This document shows positions 1 through 7,370 of a stretch of DNA of 43,118 nt, piece after piece. A program made the position numbers and the translations under genes. Position 1 is the first letter of the stretch; the number at the start of each line of letters is the position of its first letter. The stretch is from an uncultured Oscillospiraceae bacterium. GTDB taxonomy: Bacteria; Bacillota; Clostridia; Oscillospirales; Ruminococcaceae. The DNA lies in contig CAJTMU010000015.1 in the NCBI GenBank assembly GCA_910577365.1, positions 1 through 43,118 of the forward strand, read 5' to 3'. Below the pieces are notes generated by a model, which was given only the letters and a program-made list of their open reading frames with translations, was not told where the DNA came from and made no database searches.

Positions 1-10
1 TTTTCTTCAT
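1..10 (-). CDS. 5' end of an unidentified minus-strand gene (runs off the window)
   Basis: An ATG (8-10, minus strand) reads Met-Lys-Lys before the window ends. It is preceded by AAAGGGTGA, a good Shine-Dalgarno at a spacing of 5-6 nt, and by a plausible promoter at 27-55. Only three codons are visible, so no function can be given. Position and direction (divergent from an ABC exporter with an operator-like palindrome) would suit a regulator of that exporter, but this is inference only. Confidence 0.4.
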
Positions 11-26
11 TTTATCACCCTTTTTT

Positions 27-55
27 ATTATATCATATTTTCTCTCGGTTGTCTA
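27..55 (-). promoter_or_regulatory. Sigma-A-type promoter for the leftmost minus-strand gene
   Basis: On the minus strand TAGACA (50-55), a 17-nt spacer and TATAAT (27-32) match the housekeeping consensus, 5/6 at -35 and 6/6 at -10. The start codon at 10 lies about 17 nt downstream. Confidence 0.6.
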
Positions 56-193
56 TATCTTGGTTAGAGATTAGTATAAGGTTATATGGTTTGGAAAATT
101 CACTTAAATAATCGCTATTTGTGTCAACACTGCCTGACTTTATTTTAGCTATTTGTAAACCTGACGAAAAAACAGAAAAATTATTAAATCCCC

Positions 194-222
194 TTGACAA
201 ATTGCCTTTGAGGTGTTATACT
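194..222 (+). promoter_or_regulatory. Sigma-A-type promoter of the ABC exporter operon
   Basis: TTGACA (194-199), a 17-nt spacer and TATACT (217-222), with perfect consensus spacing. The expected transcription start is near 229, about 30 nt before the first ATG. Confidence 0.8.
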
Positions 223-235
223 GTATATACAACAC
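213..235 (+). promoter_or_regulatory. Operator-like palindrome over the -10 box
   Basis: GTGTT at 213-217 is mirrored by AACAC at 231-235, with further TA/TA symmetry inside, centred on the -10 box and the start of transcription. A repressor there would block the exporter promoter. GntR/YtrA-type repressors often bind such AT-rich palindromes in front of ABC exporters, but no regulator is visible here, so the binding protein is inference. Confidence 0.45.
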
Positions 236-260
236 ATGAACAGCAGAAGGAGTGATGATT

Positions 261-1163
261 ATGTCGTTAAAGGTTGAAAACATAATAAAAAAATACGGCG
301 GCTACACCGCTGTGGACGGCTTGAGCTTTGAGATGAAAGGTCCCGGGGTATTCGCGCTGCTGGGAACAAACGGAGCGGGAAAAACCACCTCTATCCGCAT
401 TATATTGGGAATGCTCGCTGCGGACAGCGGAAAGGTTACCCGAAACGGCAGTGAGTTTCTTGCCGCAAACGAGCCAATCGGCTATCTGGCGGAGGAACGT
501 GGATTGTATCCTAAGTACAAGATAATTGAGCAGCTTCTCTATTTCACCACGCTTAAAGGCATGAGGAAAGAGGACGCGCTGAAGTCGCTGGATTATTGGT
601 TTGACAGGCTTGGTGTGAACGAGTACCGCAACAAGCGCGCGGAGCAGCTCTCAAAGGGAAATCAGCAGAAAATACAGCTTATCGCGGCGCTTGCGCCGAA
701 TCCCGAGCTGCTTATACTCGACGAGCCAATGAGCGGTCTTGACCCCGTAAATGCGGAGCTTTTCAAGTCGGTTATCCGTGAGGAGATAAAAAAGGATAAG
801 TACATCATAATGTCCAGCCATCAGATGCCCACGATAGAGGAGTTTTGCAGCGATATTGTGATACTGAACAAGGGCAAAACAGTGCTCAGCGGAAATCTTA
901 ACGAGATAAAAAAGTCCTATGGCAGGGTGAAGCTGACAGTGAAATGCGAGGGCGATATCACCGAGCCGGCGCGGGAATGCGGACTGACAGTCACGGAGGA
1001 AACGCCCAACGGAACAAGCTTTGCTGTACAGAGTGAGGAGCAGGCGCACAGGCTGCTGCACAGAATCATGGACAGCGGCATACCGCTTATACGCTATGAA
1101 CTGAGAGAGCCTTCGCTTAATGAAATATTTATCGAAAAGGTGGGTGAATCTGATGAAAACTAA
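261..1163 (+). CDS. ABC-2 exporter ATP-binding subunit (NatA-like)
   Basis: ATPase subunit of an ABC-2-type exporter; it hydrolyses ATP to drive the permease encoded next. Walker A (LLGTNGAGKTT), the ABC signature region (LSKGNQQKI, with K-G-N in place of the usual G-G-Q), Walker B with LLILDEPMSGLD, and the switch histidine in SSHQ are all present. The last ~80 residues form the extra domain seen in NatA/DUF4162-type ATPases. ATG 261 is chosen over an in-frame GTG at 252 because AGAAGGAG lies 8 nt before it. The stop overlaps the start of the permease gene by 11 nt, so the two are translationally coupled. The substrate (Na+, a peptide or a drug) cannot be read from sequence. Confidence 0.93.
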   Translation: MSLKVENIIKKYGGYTAVDGLSFEMKGPGVFALLGTNGAGKTTSIRIILGMLAADSGKVTRNGSEFLAANEPIGYLAEERGLYPKYKIIEQLLYFTTLKGMRKEDALKSLDYWFDRLGVNEYRNKRAEQLSKGNQQKIQLIAALAPNPELLILDEPMSGLDPVNAELFKSVIREEIKKDKYIIMSSHQMPTIEEFCSDIVILNKGKTVLSGNLNEIKKSYGRVKLTVKCEGDITEPARECGLTVTEETPNGTSFAVQSEEQAHRLLHRIMDSGIPLIRYELREPSLNEIFIEKVGESDEN

Positions 1164-2544
1164 GGGCTGGAAAAATGTTTTCGGGTTTACTTTTGTACAG
1201 TATGTTAAAAGCAAATCCTTTATAGTGAGTACTATTGTAGTGTGCCTGATTACCGCGGTGCTGGCGGCGGGAGCAAATATAATCCCCAAGCTTCTCGGCA
1301 ACGATGAAGATATTGTCGGCGAGGGTGACAAGGGCAGCATAGCATCTATCACACAAGTGTATGTGATGGATGAAGCGGGGCTGTTTACCGAGGAGGATTA
1401 TTCTCTTTTGAGGGAGAACGGCATAGCCCTGACCCAGAGTGAACTAAAGTTTGACGAGCTTATAGATGCTGTAAAAAACACAAGCGGACAGGAAGCTCTT
1501 GTACTAATTTCCGCGGATATTTATAATAACGTAACGCAGGGCTTCCGCGTAAAAACCTACTATTCACCTTCGGCGGAGAGCAAAGCGGTGGACGCGCTTA
1601 CGAGCTATGTTTCGGACGCGGTAAATTACCGCAATATGATTAACGCAGGCGTTACACAGGAAAAATTTCTTGAATCGCAGAGATACGTTTCCGCCTCCAA
1701 GATAGAAGCGGGCAGCGATGAGTGGAATATGCTTGAGAGCGCGATAAATTATTTTGTTCCGATTGTGGTTTCAATAGTGCTGTTTATTCTTATATACGCT
1801 TACGGCAGCACGGTGGCGCAGTCGATAGCTACCGAAAAAACCAGCCGTGTTATGGAACTGCTGCTTACCTCGGTAAGACCGCTTGCGGTGGTTATCGGAA
1901 AGGTGCTGGCTATGGGAACAATAAGCTTCGGGCAGTTTATGCTTATTGGAATTGTTGGAGCGGGAACATTTTTCGCGACCATGCCGTTCGGAATAGGCGG
2001 CGATATCGCCGCGATAATGAGCGACCCCGCGCTTCAGCAGACTGTGGAGAACGCTGAGATAGCCGAGGCGATAAACAACACAGTCGGAAACATCAATGTG
2101 TTTACCATTCTGATGATATTGGTGATATTCATACTTGGCTTCCTGTTCTTCTCGCTTATAGCGGCGCTTGTGGGCGCCAGCATAAGCCGCATGGAGGATC
2201 TTCAGCAGGCTATGCAGCCCTATGCGCTTCTCGGAGTTTTCGGAATGTATCTGGCATATTTCCCCGTAATATTTAACATAGACAGTATGGAAACGGGCGC
2301 GGCAACGATAAACCCCGTTCAGATGTTCTCCTACTTTTTCCCGGCAAGCTCTCCGTTTGCGCTGCCAAGCGCCATGCTTCTGGGAACGCTCAGCCCGCTG
2401 ATGTCAGCGCTGGCGGTGGTTATTCTGGCGGTTTTCGTGGTGCTTCTGGCGATAGTTGTCGGCAAGGTTTATGAAGCTATAATACTTCACAATGGAAACC
2501 GCATCAAAATGGGTGATATCTTCAAAATGGCGGTAAGAAAGTGA
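1153..2544 (+). CDS. ABC-2 exporter permease (NatB-like)
   Basis: Membrane subunit paired with the preceding ATPase. A membrane segment near the N-terminus (about residues 20-40) is followed by a ~150-residue extracytoplasmic region, then a block of five or six hydrophobic segments. Conserved features of ABC2_membrane_3 permeases are visible, such as the loop ATEKTSRVMELLLTSVRP after the second helix. ATG 1153 is chosen because AAAAGGTGG precedes it; an ATG at 1120 lies inside the ATPase gene without a ribosome-binding site. Length (463 aa) is somewhat above NatB. Substrate unknown. Confidence 0.88.
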   Translation: MKTKGWKNVFGFTFVQYVKSKSFIVSTIVVCLITAVLAAGANIIPKLLGNDEDIVGEGDKGSIASITQVYVMDEAGLFTEEDYSLLRENGIALTQSELKFDELIDAVKNTSGQEALVLISADIYNNVTQGFRVKTYYSPSAESKAVDALTSYVSDAVNYRNMINAGVTQEKFLESQRYVSASKIEAGSDEWNMLESAINYFVPIVVSIVLFILIYAYGSTVAQSIATEKTSRVMELLLTSVRPLAVVIGKVLAMGTISFGQFMLIGIVGAGTFFATMPFGIGGDIAAIMSDPALQQTVENAEIAEAINNTVGNINVFTILMILVIFILGFLFFSLIAALVGASISRMEDLQQAMQPYALLGVFGMYLAYFPVIFNIDSMETGAATINPVQMFSYFFPASSPFALPSAMLLGTLSPLMSALAVVILAVFVVLLAIVVGKVYEAIILHNGNRIKMGDIFKMAVRK

Positions 2545-2618
2545 CATGATGACATAGAAACGTTTTGAAAAGTGGTTGTCGTAAGAAAAGCATGCCTCAA
2601 TATATCTCTGCTTGACAT

Positions 2619-2644
2619 AATTCAGGCTGATAGCTGAATTTTTT
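2619..2644 (+). terminator. Weak terminator after the ABC exporter
   Basis: AATTCAG (2619-2625) pairs with CTGAATT (2634-2640) around an 8-nt loop, followed by TTTTG. The stem is short and AT-rich. It lies about 75 nt after the permease stop, so it could end the operon. Confidence 0.4.
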
Positions 2645-2686
2645 GTTGATTTGATGATTGACTTTTTATAGCGTGAGATGCGGGAC

Positions 2687-2845
2687 ATGAAAATTTCTAA
2701 TGCGTTATCGGTGATAGCAGTTTCTGCGGCAATACTGAATATATCATCATTTATTCTCCACGGAGGCTTTTTATATCTGATACTCGGCTGCCTGTGGGTA
2801 AAAATCGGAATAAGAAGATTTATTAAACATGCTGTCATGAAATAA
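2687..2845 (+). CDS. Possible small hydrophobic protein (52 aa)
   Basis: An open frame from ATG 2687 (an in-frame ATG also at 2678) to TAA 2845 encodes a 52-residue peptide. Two hydrophobic stretches are joined by a short polar turn, and the C-terminus is basic (GIRRFIKHAVMK). No convincing Shine-Dalgarno is seen, and I recognise no family. In favour: a strong bidirectional terminator lies 6 nt after the stop, and hydrophobic content is high over the whole length. It could also be the C-terminal remnant of a larger membrane protein. Confidence 0.3.
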   Translation: MKISNALSVIAVSAAILNISSFILHGGFLYLILGCLWVKIGIRRFIKHAVMK

Positions 2846-2850
2846 AAAAC

Positions 2851-2876
2851 CGGCGCAGCCCCCAAAGGCTGCGCCG
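2851..2876. terminator. Bidirectional rho-independent terminator
   Basis: CGGCGCAGCC (2851-2860) pairs perfectly with GGCTGCGCCG (2867-2876) around a 6-nt loop. T-rich runs follow on the plus strand (2881-2890) and on the minus strand (complement of 2840-2850). It separates the rightward material from the leftward gene ending at 2882. Confidence 0.9.
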
Positions 2877-2881
2877 CAACT

Positions 2882-4081
2882 TTATTTTTTAATAGTATAT
2901 TTAAGAGTTATCACTTTTGCCCTGATTCCGTTCACGAATACCGCCGCCTTAACGGTTGTACTCTTTTTAAGCGTCAGCGGCTTGGTGTACTTGGGTGAAC
3001 TTGCTGTGGGAGTTTTTCCGTTGGTTGTGTAGCGTATAACTCCGCCCTCAATATCAGTGGCAAGCTCCACCTTTACACTGTTTTTATATGTGCCTGCGGG
3101 CTTGTCAGCGGTGGGACGGGAGCCGTTATAATCCTTCAGCATTATTGTAAGAACGGGGCGTCCGCTGTTTATCTTTGAATTAATGGTCCATGTTTTGCCA
3201 AAGTCAAAACCCTTGTATGTATCTGCTTTCTTAAAAGTACTCTTTGAAACATTTACGTCGGCTTCAGCCGTGCAGTTAGCCGCCAGATTTTGGGCAAAAG
3301 TGGCGGTCGAGGTCGCACAGTTTTCCATCGTTCCGCTGACAGTATAGGCTATGCCGCCAACTCTGTCTGAGTTCTTCGTAGCAGTGACTTTGCCAAGGTT
3401 AAAGCATGCGGTCATGTCAGTGTCCAGCACATCGCATATGCCGGAAGCCGCGCTGCTGCCCGTGATATCTCCGTAGTTCACGCAGTTTTTAAGAATGTCG
3501 GTGCTTGTAGATTTGATAATACCGACAGCACTGTTTTGGTTTGAAACAACGTTTGCCATATTCACGCAGTTTAAAACGGTATTTTCTCCATTTATCGCGC
3601 CCGTATCAAATCCGGCAATTCCCCCTGCGTGACCTCCACTTTCTATCGTTCCCGTTACATAGCAATTATCGATTGTGGAGTTTTTGCAGCCGTTTGTCAG
3701 TGCTCCAACGCTTTTTTTAGTCTTTATTTTAACGTTAGTCACTCCAAGATTTTTAACCGTTGCGTCCGTCAAGGAGTAAAATAAGCCGAAATCCTCGCTT
3801 GTGAGGTTTTTAATGCTGAAACCGTTGCCATCCAGCGTTCCGGAGAATCTTATCGCTTCCTCCCAGTTGCCATAGCTTTTAAGGTCTATGTCTTTGGTCA
3901 GGTAAAATTTACCGTCGGAATCTTTCATCTTAAGCAGATCGGCTGCGCTTGAGATTTTTGTGTAGCCTTCCCACTTTGATTTAGCCGAAGCAGTGACGGA
4001 CAGACCGGCAAACGCTGTCATCATGACTGACGTTGCCATTAAAGCCGAGAAAAATCCTGCGGCTCTTTTTAAAATGCTCAT
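2882..4081 (-). CDS. Secreted GLUG-repeat protein with chitobiase-type C-terminal domain
   Basis: An exported protein of 399 residues. A Sec signal peptide (basic MSILKRAAG, hydrophobic core, probable cleavage after the ASA near residue 33) is followed by about 270 residues of short beta-type repeats with GLUG-like motifs such as GGIAGFDTGAINGENT, then a C-terminal domain (from about residue 330) resembling the chitobiase/beta-hexosaminidase C-terminal module: spaced G-T/Y, VIRYTTNGKTPTASSP and TTVKAAVF. Such modules occur in surface or adhesion proteins; no catalytic residues are visible. The start is fixed by a perfect AGGAGG 8 nt upstream. The 5' UTR carries one of the repeat elements (4101-4191). 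Substrate or ligand unknown. Confidence 0.8.
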   Translation of the reverse strand: MSILKRAAGFFSALMATSVMMTAFAGLSVTASAKSKWEGYTKISSAADLLKMKDSDGKFYLTKDIDLKSYGNWEEAIRFSGTLDGNGFSIKNLTSEDFGLFYSLTDATVKNLGVTNVKIKTKKSVGALTNGCKNSTIDNCYVTGTIESGGHAGGIAGFDTGAINGENTVLNCVNMANVVSNQNSAVGIIKSTSTDILKNCVNYGDITGSSAASGICDVLDTDMTACFNLGKVTATKNSDRVGGIAYTVSGTMENCATSTATFAQNLAANCTAEADVNVSKSTFKKADTYKGFDFGKTWTINSKINSGRPVLTIMLKDYNGSRPTADKPAGTYKNSVKVELATDIEGGVIRYTTNGKTPTASSPKYTKPLTLKKSTTVKAAVFVNGIRAKVITLKYTIKK

Positions 4082-4100
4082 TGATAGTCCTCCTTAAATT

Positions 4101-4191
4101 AAAGGGATATTTTCCAGCCGCACTCTTAAAGCTAACTTTCCTCTGTTATTCAGCCTTTAACCGCACTCTGTGAAAATTCCCTATGTGGGCG
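4101..4191 (-). repeat. 5'-UTR inverted-repeat element, copy 1
   Basis: Read on the minus strand, an AGGGAATTTTCACAG-type left end is complementary to the right end (complement of 4101-4118, CTGGAAAATATCCCT). An inner stem pairs 4125-4133 (CTTAAAGCT) with 4152-4160 (AGCCTTTAA). The left end carries the CGCCCACATAGG start shared with copies 34294-34391 and 35556-35668. It ends about 7 nt before the Shine-Dalgarno of the gene starting at 4081. Confidence 0.6.
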
Positions 4192-4332
4192 CTTTTTTCT
4201 GCCCATCAGTAAAAACCGATATCTATATTATATAAAATTCTCATAAGCTTTTCAAGTCAAAAAGCTCTCTTTTAAAGAAATTTGGCTATAAACAACAAAT
4301 CAAAAACCGATTTTTGTGCAAATAACAAAAAG

Positions 4333-4361
4333 GAAGCGAAAGACAAACCGCCTTTCGCTTC
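4333..4361 (-). terminator. Rho-independent terminator of the APH-fold kinase gene
   Basis: GAAGCGAAAG (4333-4342) pairs perfectly with CTTTCGCTTC (4352-4361). On the minus strand the stem is followed by a T-rich run (complement of 4320-4332). It lies about 36 nt after the stop at 4398. Confidence 0.85.
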
Positions 4362-4397
4362 ATAAGTTATTTCCCGATAACTCGACTAAATAATATG

Positions 4398-5153
4398 TTA
4401 TGAATAATCTGCAATATCGATCCAAGTGAGGAGAAGCTCCCGTTCCTCGGGCTTTTTGAATTTAAGCTGCGCTGCAGCTACGATGGGCAGCCAGTCCTGA
4501 ACATAGTTGATGGCTGTTCCGGTTTTAGCGCAGTACATTTTCAGATATTTCTCAGCGTATTCGGTGCGGTGGCTAAGACAGAAGCTGAGGTATGTTTTTG
4601 CCACGTCCGCAGAGGCGTTACCCTGTTTTGCCTTAAACCAGTCAACGATAAACATTCCCTTTTCATTGACTATGATGTTTTCTGGCGCAAAGTCACCATG
4701 GCAGAGCTTGGTGTGCTTAGGCATGGATTCCAGCCGGGTGAGCAGCTCATATTTTTTAACATCGTCTATCATGTCCAGACTTTCAATGGAACGCTTAAGG
4801 TAATCCTTTAGCTTGCTTATTTTCGCGGAACGCAGACCGTGAATCTCGATCTGAAGATTGACCATCTGCTCAAGATAGTCGTCGGCGTGCTTCTGGTCCT
4901 CATCCATTATCTCACGCAGAGTTCTGCCTTTTACAAGCTCATATACTATTACCCACTTTCCGTCGACCTTGGTGATCTCCTCAAAGGCGGGGATATGACG
5001 GCAGCCTGTTTCCTCGACCCGCGTATGCGTCAGCGCCTCATACAGAAAAACACTTTTCGGAACATTGGGATCTTTAAAAATCTTCGCGCATTTTCCGTCA
5101 CACTCAAAGACTTGCACCTTTTCGCCGTCGGATATCATATTTTTCAGTTCCAT
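4398..5153 (-). CDS. APH/choline-kinase-fold phosphotransferase
   Basis: A 251-residue protein of the aminoglycoside phosphotransferase/choline kinase fold. The catalytic loop HGDFAPEN is at residues 152-159 with its Asp and Asn intact, and the metal-binding Asp follows in IVDW (Asp171). The N-lobe has a CAKIFK segment compatible with the ATP-binding lysine. These enzymes transfer phosphate from ATP to small hydroxyl-bearing molecules; the substrate here cannot be named, and antibiotic resistance should not be assumed. ATG 5153 has AAAGGA about 10 nt upstream. The gene is monocistronic with its own terminator, and a repeat element (5515-5602) lies 360 nt upstream in the same direction. Confidence 0.8.
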   Translation of the reverse strand: MELKNMISDGEKVQVFECDGKCAKIFKDPNVPKSVFLYEALTHTRVEETGCRHIPAFEEITKVDGKWVIVYELVKGRTLREIMDEDQKHADDYLEQMVNLQIEIHGLRSAKISKLKDYLKRSIESLDMIDDVKKYELLTRLESMPKHTKLCHGDFAPENIIVNEKGMFIVDWFKAKQGNASADVAKTYLSFCLSHRTEYAEKYLKMYCAKTGTAINYVQDWLPIVAAAQLKFKKPEERELLLTWIDIADYS

Positions 5154-5826
5154 AATAACTATGTCCTTTCATGAATATATTCTTAGAAGTAAGAGGTCGA
5201 ATGCTTCCAAACACTCACTTCTTGTTTCTTACATTTAGATTATAACACTATGCGGTCTGATTGTCCAGTGGTTTTTATAAAATTTAAATAAACTGTTGTG
5301 AAATTATTGATAACTTTTGTGCATTTTCACAATGAAATGACACTTTATTAACAAAATGTAGCCATTTATTGTTAATTATCTTTTTGCTTTGAGAATAGGG
5401 TGTTATTGTAACGAAATCACATTCATTTGTATACATAAAGCGGATTTAAAACACTCTTTGTCAAAAAAGATTATCAGGTTGTGTATTAAGTGTCGACCTA
5501 AGTTGATTTATTTAGATTTAAAATTTTTTCGACCCGCCTAAAACAGCAACAATTCGCTTCGTTCCGTATTACTGTCTTAGGCTCTCTCAAAAATTTCCTG
5601 CATAAATGTTGTGTTGCAGAAATTGTTTTAAAGACTGAATCTCCTAATGACAAAAAAAGTATATTTCTGTCAAAATATATGTTAATGTTGAAAACTACTG
5701 TTTATGTTGAATATTTTATTGAAAACTTTTTGTTTATAATGCACAAGTTGAGGTGAGGTTGTTTGGGTATTATTCTGTTAAAAAACAGAAAATCATTTTA
5801 TTTGCTCTTTATTTTGAAAAATGGTG
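5154..5826. other. Long AT-rich intergenic region without a gene
   Basis: No open frame with a ribosome-binding site is seen over about 670 bases. It holds upstream sequence of the kinase gene, one inverted-repeat element (5515-5602), and a very AT-rich stretch (5640-5820) just before the ptsH promoter. That stretch has many A and T tracts and could act as an UP element or a bent region. Confidence 0.5.
5515..5602 (-). repeat. Inverted-repeat element, copy 2
   Basis: Read on the minus strand: GCAGGAAATTTTT (complement of 5590-5602) at the start, inner stem GCCTAAGACAG (complement of 5572-5582) pairing with CTGTTTTAGGC (complement of 5536-5546), a loop carrying AACGAAGCG, and the end GTCGAAAAAATTTTAAA. 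The ends are inverted copies of each other. Same architecture as the copies at 34294 and 40166, but this copy is 360 nt from the next gene in its direction. Confidence 0.6.
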
Positions 5827-5855
5827 TTGACGTAAAAGAATATTTTGGCTATACT
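5827..5855 (+). promoter_or_regulatory. Promoter of ptsH
   Basis: TTGACG (5827-5832), a 17-nt spacer and TATACT (5850-5855). The expected start near 5861-5862 leaves an untranslated leader of about 207 nt before the HPr start codon. Confidence 0.8.
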
Positions 5856-5859
5856 ATTA

Positions 5860-5973
5860 GCAGGAAGTCAGAAGAGCGCTGATTAGATCCCGTATTAGAC
5901 TGTTGGACTGTAAGTTCTCTCGAAGCCGGTTTCACATACCCTTAAAGCGCACACTGATTCCCTGCTTCGGCAG
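5860..5973 (+). ncRNA. Structured, switch-like leader RNA of ptsH
   Basis: The predicted 5' end of the transcript, GCAGGAAGTCAG (5860-5871), pairs with CTGATTCCCTGC (5954-5965) in 11 of 12 positions. After a small internal loop, GCGCT (5876-5880) pairs with AGCGC (5946-5950), enclosing a 65-nt domain. The 3' arm of the outer helix can instead form CTGC-TTCG-GCAG (5962-5973), a UUCG-capped hairpin, so the two folds exclude each other. No terminator or start codon is sequestered in an obvious way. I do not recognise the family; an independent small RNA made from the same promoter is equally possible. Confidence 0.45.
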
Positions 5974-6068
5974 AAGATAAGAGCAAGGAAGTATGTTATC
6001 GGCTACGAAAATACTAAGGTTTCTCGTATCCACGGGCAAAACATTATGTTTAATGGAGGTTTTCAATT

Positions 6069-6332
6069 ATGTGCATGAAAGACATCGAAGTGAAAAATCA
6101 GGTAGGTTTACACGCAAGACCCGCTACCTTCTTTATCCAGAAGGCTAATGAGTACAAGTCTTCTATCTGGGTTGAGAAGGAAGAGCGCAGAGTAAACGCC
6201 AAGTCCCTTCTCGGTATTCTTTCCCTCGGCATCGTAGGCGGGGCAAACATCAGAATTATTGCTGACGGCTCCGATGAGCAGCTGGCTGTTGACGGTCTGG
6301 TTAAGCTTGTTGAAGGCGGATTTGCCGAATAA
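6069..6332 (+). CDS. ptsH: Phosphocarrier protein HPr
   Basis: HPr carries phosphate from enzyme I to the sugar-specific EIIA proteins of the PTS in the cytoplasm. All 87 residues align with canonical numbering: His15 in VGLHARPA (phosphorylated by EI) and Ser46 in NAKSLLGILSLG (the site for HPr kinase in Gram-positive catabolite control). ATG 6069 is fixed by GGAGG 9 nt upstream; an in-frame ATG two codons later lies too far away. It is a single-gene unit: no ptsI follows, and a strong terminator starts 45 nt after the stop. The 207-nt structured leader suggests RNA-level control. Confidence 0.95.
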   Translation: MCMKDIEVKNQVGLHARPATFFIQKANEYKSSIWVEKEERRVNAKSLLGILSLGIVGGANIRIIADGSDEQLAVDGLVKLVEGGFAE

Positions 6333-6377
6333 TTTTGATTGAATTTAATGAATTTGACCGCATACTGCGGGCTTAGG

Positions 6378-6414
6378 GGCAGAATCCGGCTTGAAGTCGG
6401 TGATTCTGCCTTTT
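6378..6414 (+). terminator. Rho-independent terminator of ptsH
   Basis: GGCAGAATC (6378-6386) pairs perfectly with GATTCTGCC (6402-6410), followed by TTTTCTTT. Confidence 0.92.
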
Positions 6415-6470
6415 CTTTATATAATTAAATACCGTGCGCAAACGAAGGCAGCACGATTTTTGGGAGCGTT

Positions 6471-7184
6471 ATGAAAAAAATCTTGATTTTTTCGTTTATT
6501 TTGGTAGTATTGTTGTGTGGTTGCTCCGCGAGACCTGATGGCTATGACAGCGTAAAAAAGGCAAAGGAGCTTTTTGAGAAGCTTGACAGCGCAAGAGTTA
6601 TCATGGAGGATATTTCCGCTGGTGAGCGGCTTATGGAGTTTTCATTTTACATTAATGAGAAAGGCGAAATGATATTCAGCTACCTCGGCAGGAGCGCCGA
6701 CGGCGAGGAGCGCTGTTACAGCAACGGCGCGGAGTTCTACTACAAGACCGCCGGCTCCGGCGAGTGGGAGGTAATAGGTCCGGCGGACGAAAACTACTAT
6801 TATAATATATATACCCGCGACTATCGTTATCCCTATGCGAGGGGAAGCATTTTTTTCCTTGACGGAACCTCTGTGGAAACTGCCGACGTGATTGAGGAAT
6901 CGGGCAAGACGGTGATAGTTTACTCCTACGACCCCGAAAAGCTCAATTCCTATGCCGTAAGTCTGCTTGATAACGTAAGCAGCTTCTCAGAGCTTACAGT
7001 ATCTTATACTATTGACGAAAACGGATATATTACCGAATTTACCGAACGGGGAACCGTTACGGATACGAACGGACAAAAAAGCAGCGTTGATCTTTGTATA
7101 ATTGTTGACAATATGAACGAGATATACGAAATTGAAACTCCTGTTGAAATAACAGAAAACGAGGGCAGAGCAAGCATTTTATAA
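6471..7184 (+). CDS. Putative lipoprotein of unknown function
   Basis: A 237-residue protein with a lipoprotein signal (MKKILIF, hydrophobic core, lipobox LCGC, lipidated Cys near residue 18). It is expected to be anchored to the outer face of the membrane. The mature part is acidic, rich in Tyr and Glu, and appears all-beta, with alternating strands such as MEFSFYINEKGEMIFSYLG. Its size and pattern resemble LolA/LppX-like bacterial lipoproteins, but I see no diagnostic motif and assign no function. GGGAG lies about 6 nt before ATG 6471. It sits between ptsH and an M23 peptidase gene with its own promoter. Confidence 0.75.
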   Translation: MKKILIFSFILVVLLCGCSARPDGYDSVKKAKELFEKLDSARVIMEDISAGERLMEFSFYINEKGEMIFSYLGRSADGEERCYSNGAEFYYKTAGSGEWEVIGPADENYYYNIYTRDYRYPYARGSIFFLDGTSVETADVIEESGKTVIVYSYDPEKLNSYAVSLLDNVSSFSELTVSYTIDENGYITEFTERGTVTDTNGQKSSVDLCIIVDNMNEIYEIETPVEITENEGRASIL

Positions 7185-7284
7185 TTTTTGTGAAAAATAG
7201 CTAAATATTCATCTTTGCTTATGTAACAAATTGATATAAAATAGCGAAATTTTGGGGTAAATGGTTACAAAACGGTTACAGCGG

Positions 7285-7313
7285 TTGCGAAAATGGCGGA
7301 AATGTGATATACT
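7285..7313 (+). promoter_or_regulatory. Promoter of the LysM-G5-M23 peptidase gene
   Basis: TTGCGA (7285-7290), a 17-nt spacer and TATACT (7308-7313). Just upstream the motif GGTTAC occurs twice, about 11 bp apart (GGTTACAAAAC, then GGTTACAGC), followed by GGTTGCG at the -35. Spaced at one helical turn, this could be an activator or response-regulator site. Confidence 0.7.
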
Positions 7314-7370
7314 GTCGTAAAAGGGCGGCAGTGGAAATACTGCCTTATACAACAATCGGAGGGTGAAATT

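Noticed and set aside
2404..2865. 153-codon minus-strand frame across the end of the ABC permease gene.
   Set aside because: It crosses the permease end, the intergenic stem-loop and the terminator, has no ribosome-binding site and no family features.
5860..5973. 6S RNA as identity of the ptsH leader structure.
   Set aside because: Helix length and start at the transcript end are reminiscent, but no terminator separates it from ptsH and I cannot see the conserved open-promoter-like bulge. Kept as an unassigned structured leader.
7262..7290. CRISPR-like direct repeats (GGTTAC units).
   Set aside because: There are only two short units plus a partial one, at 10-11 bp spacing; no spacers of 30 bp and no cas genes.
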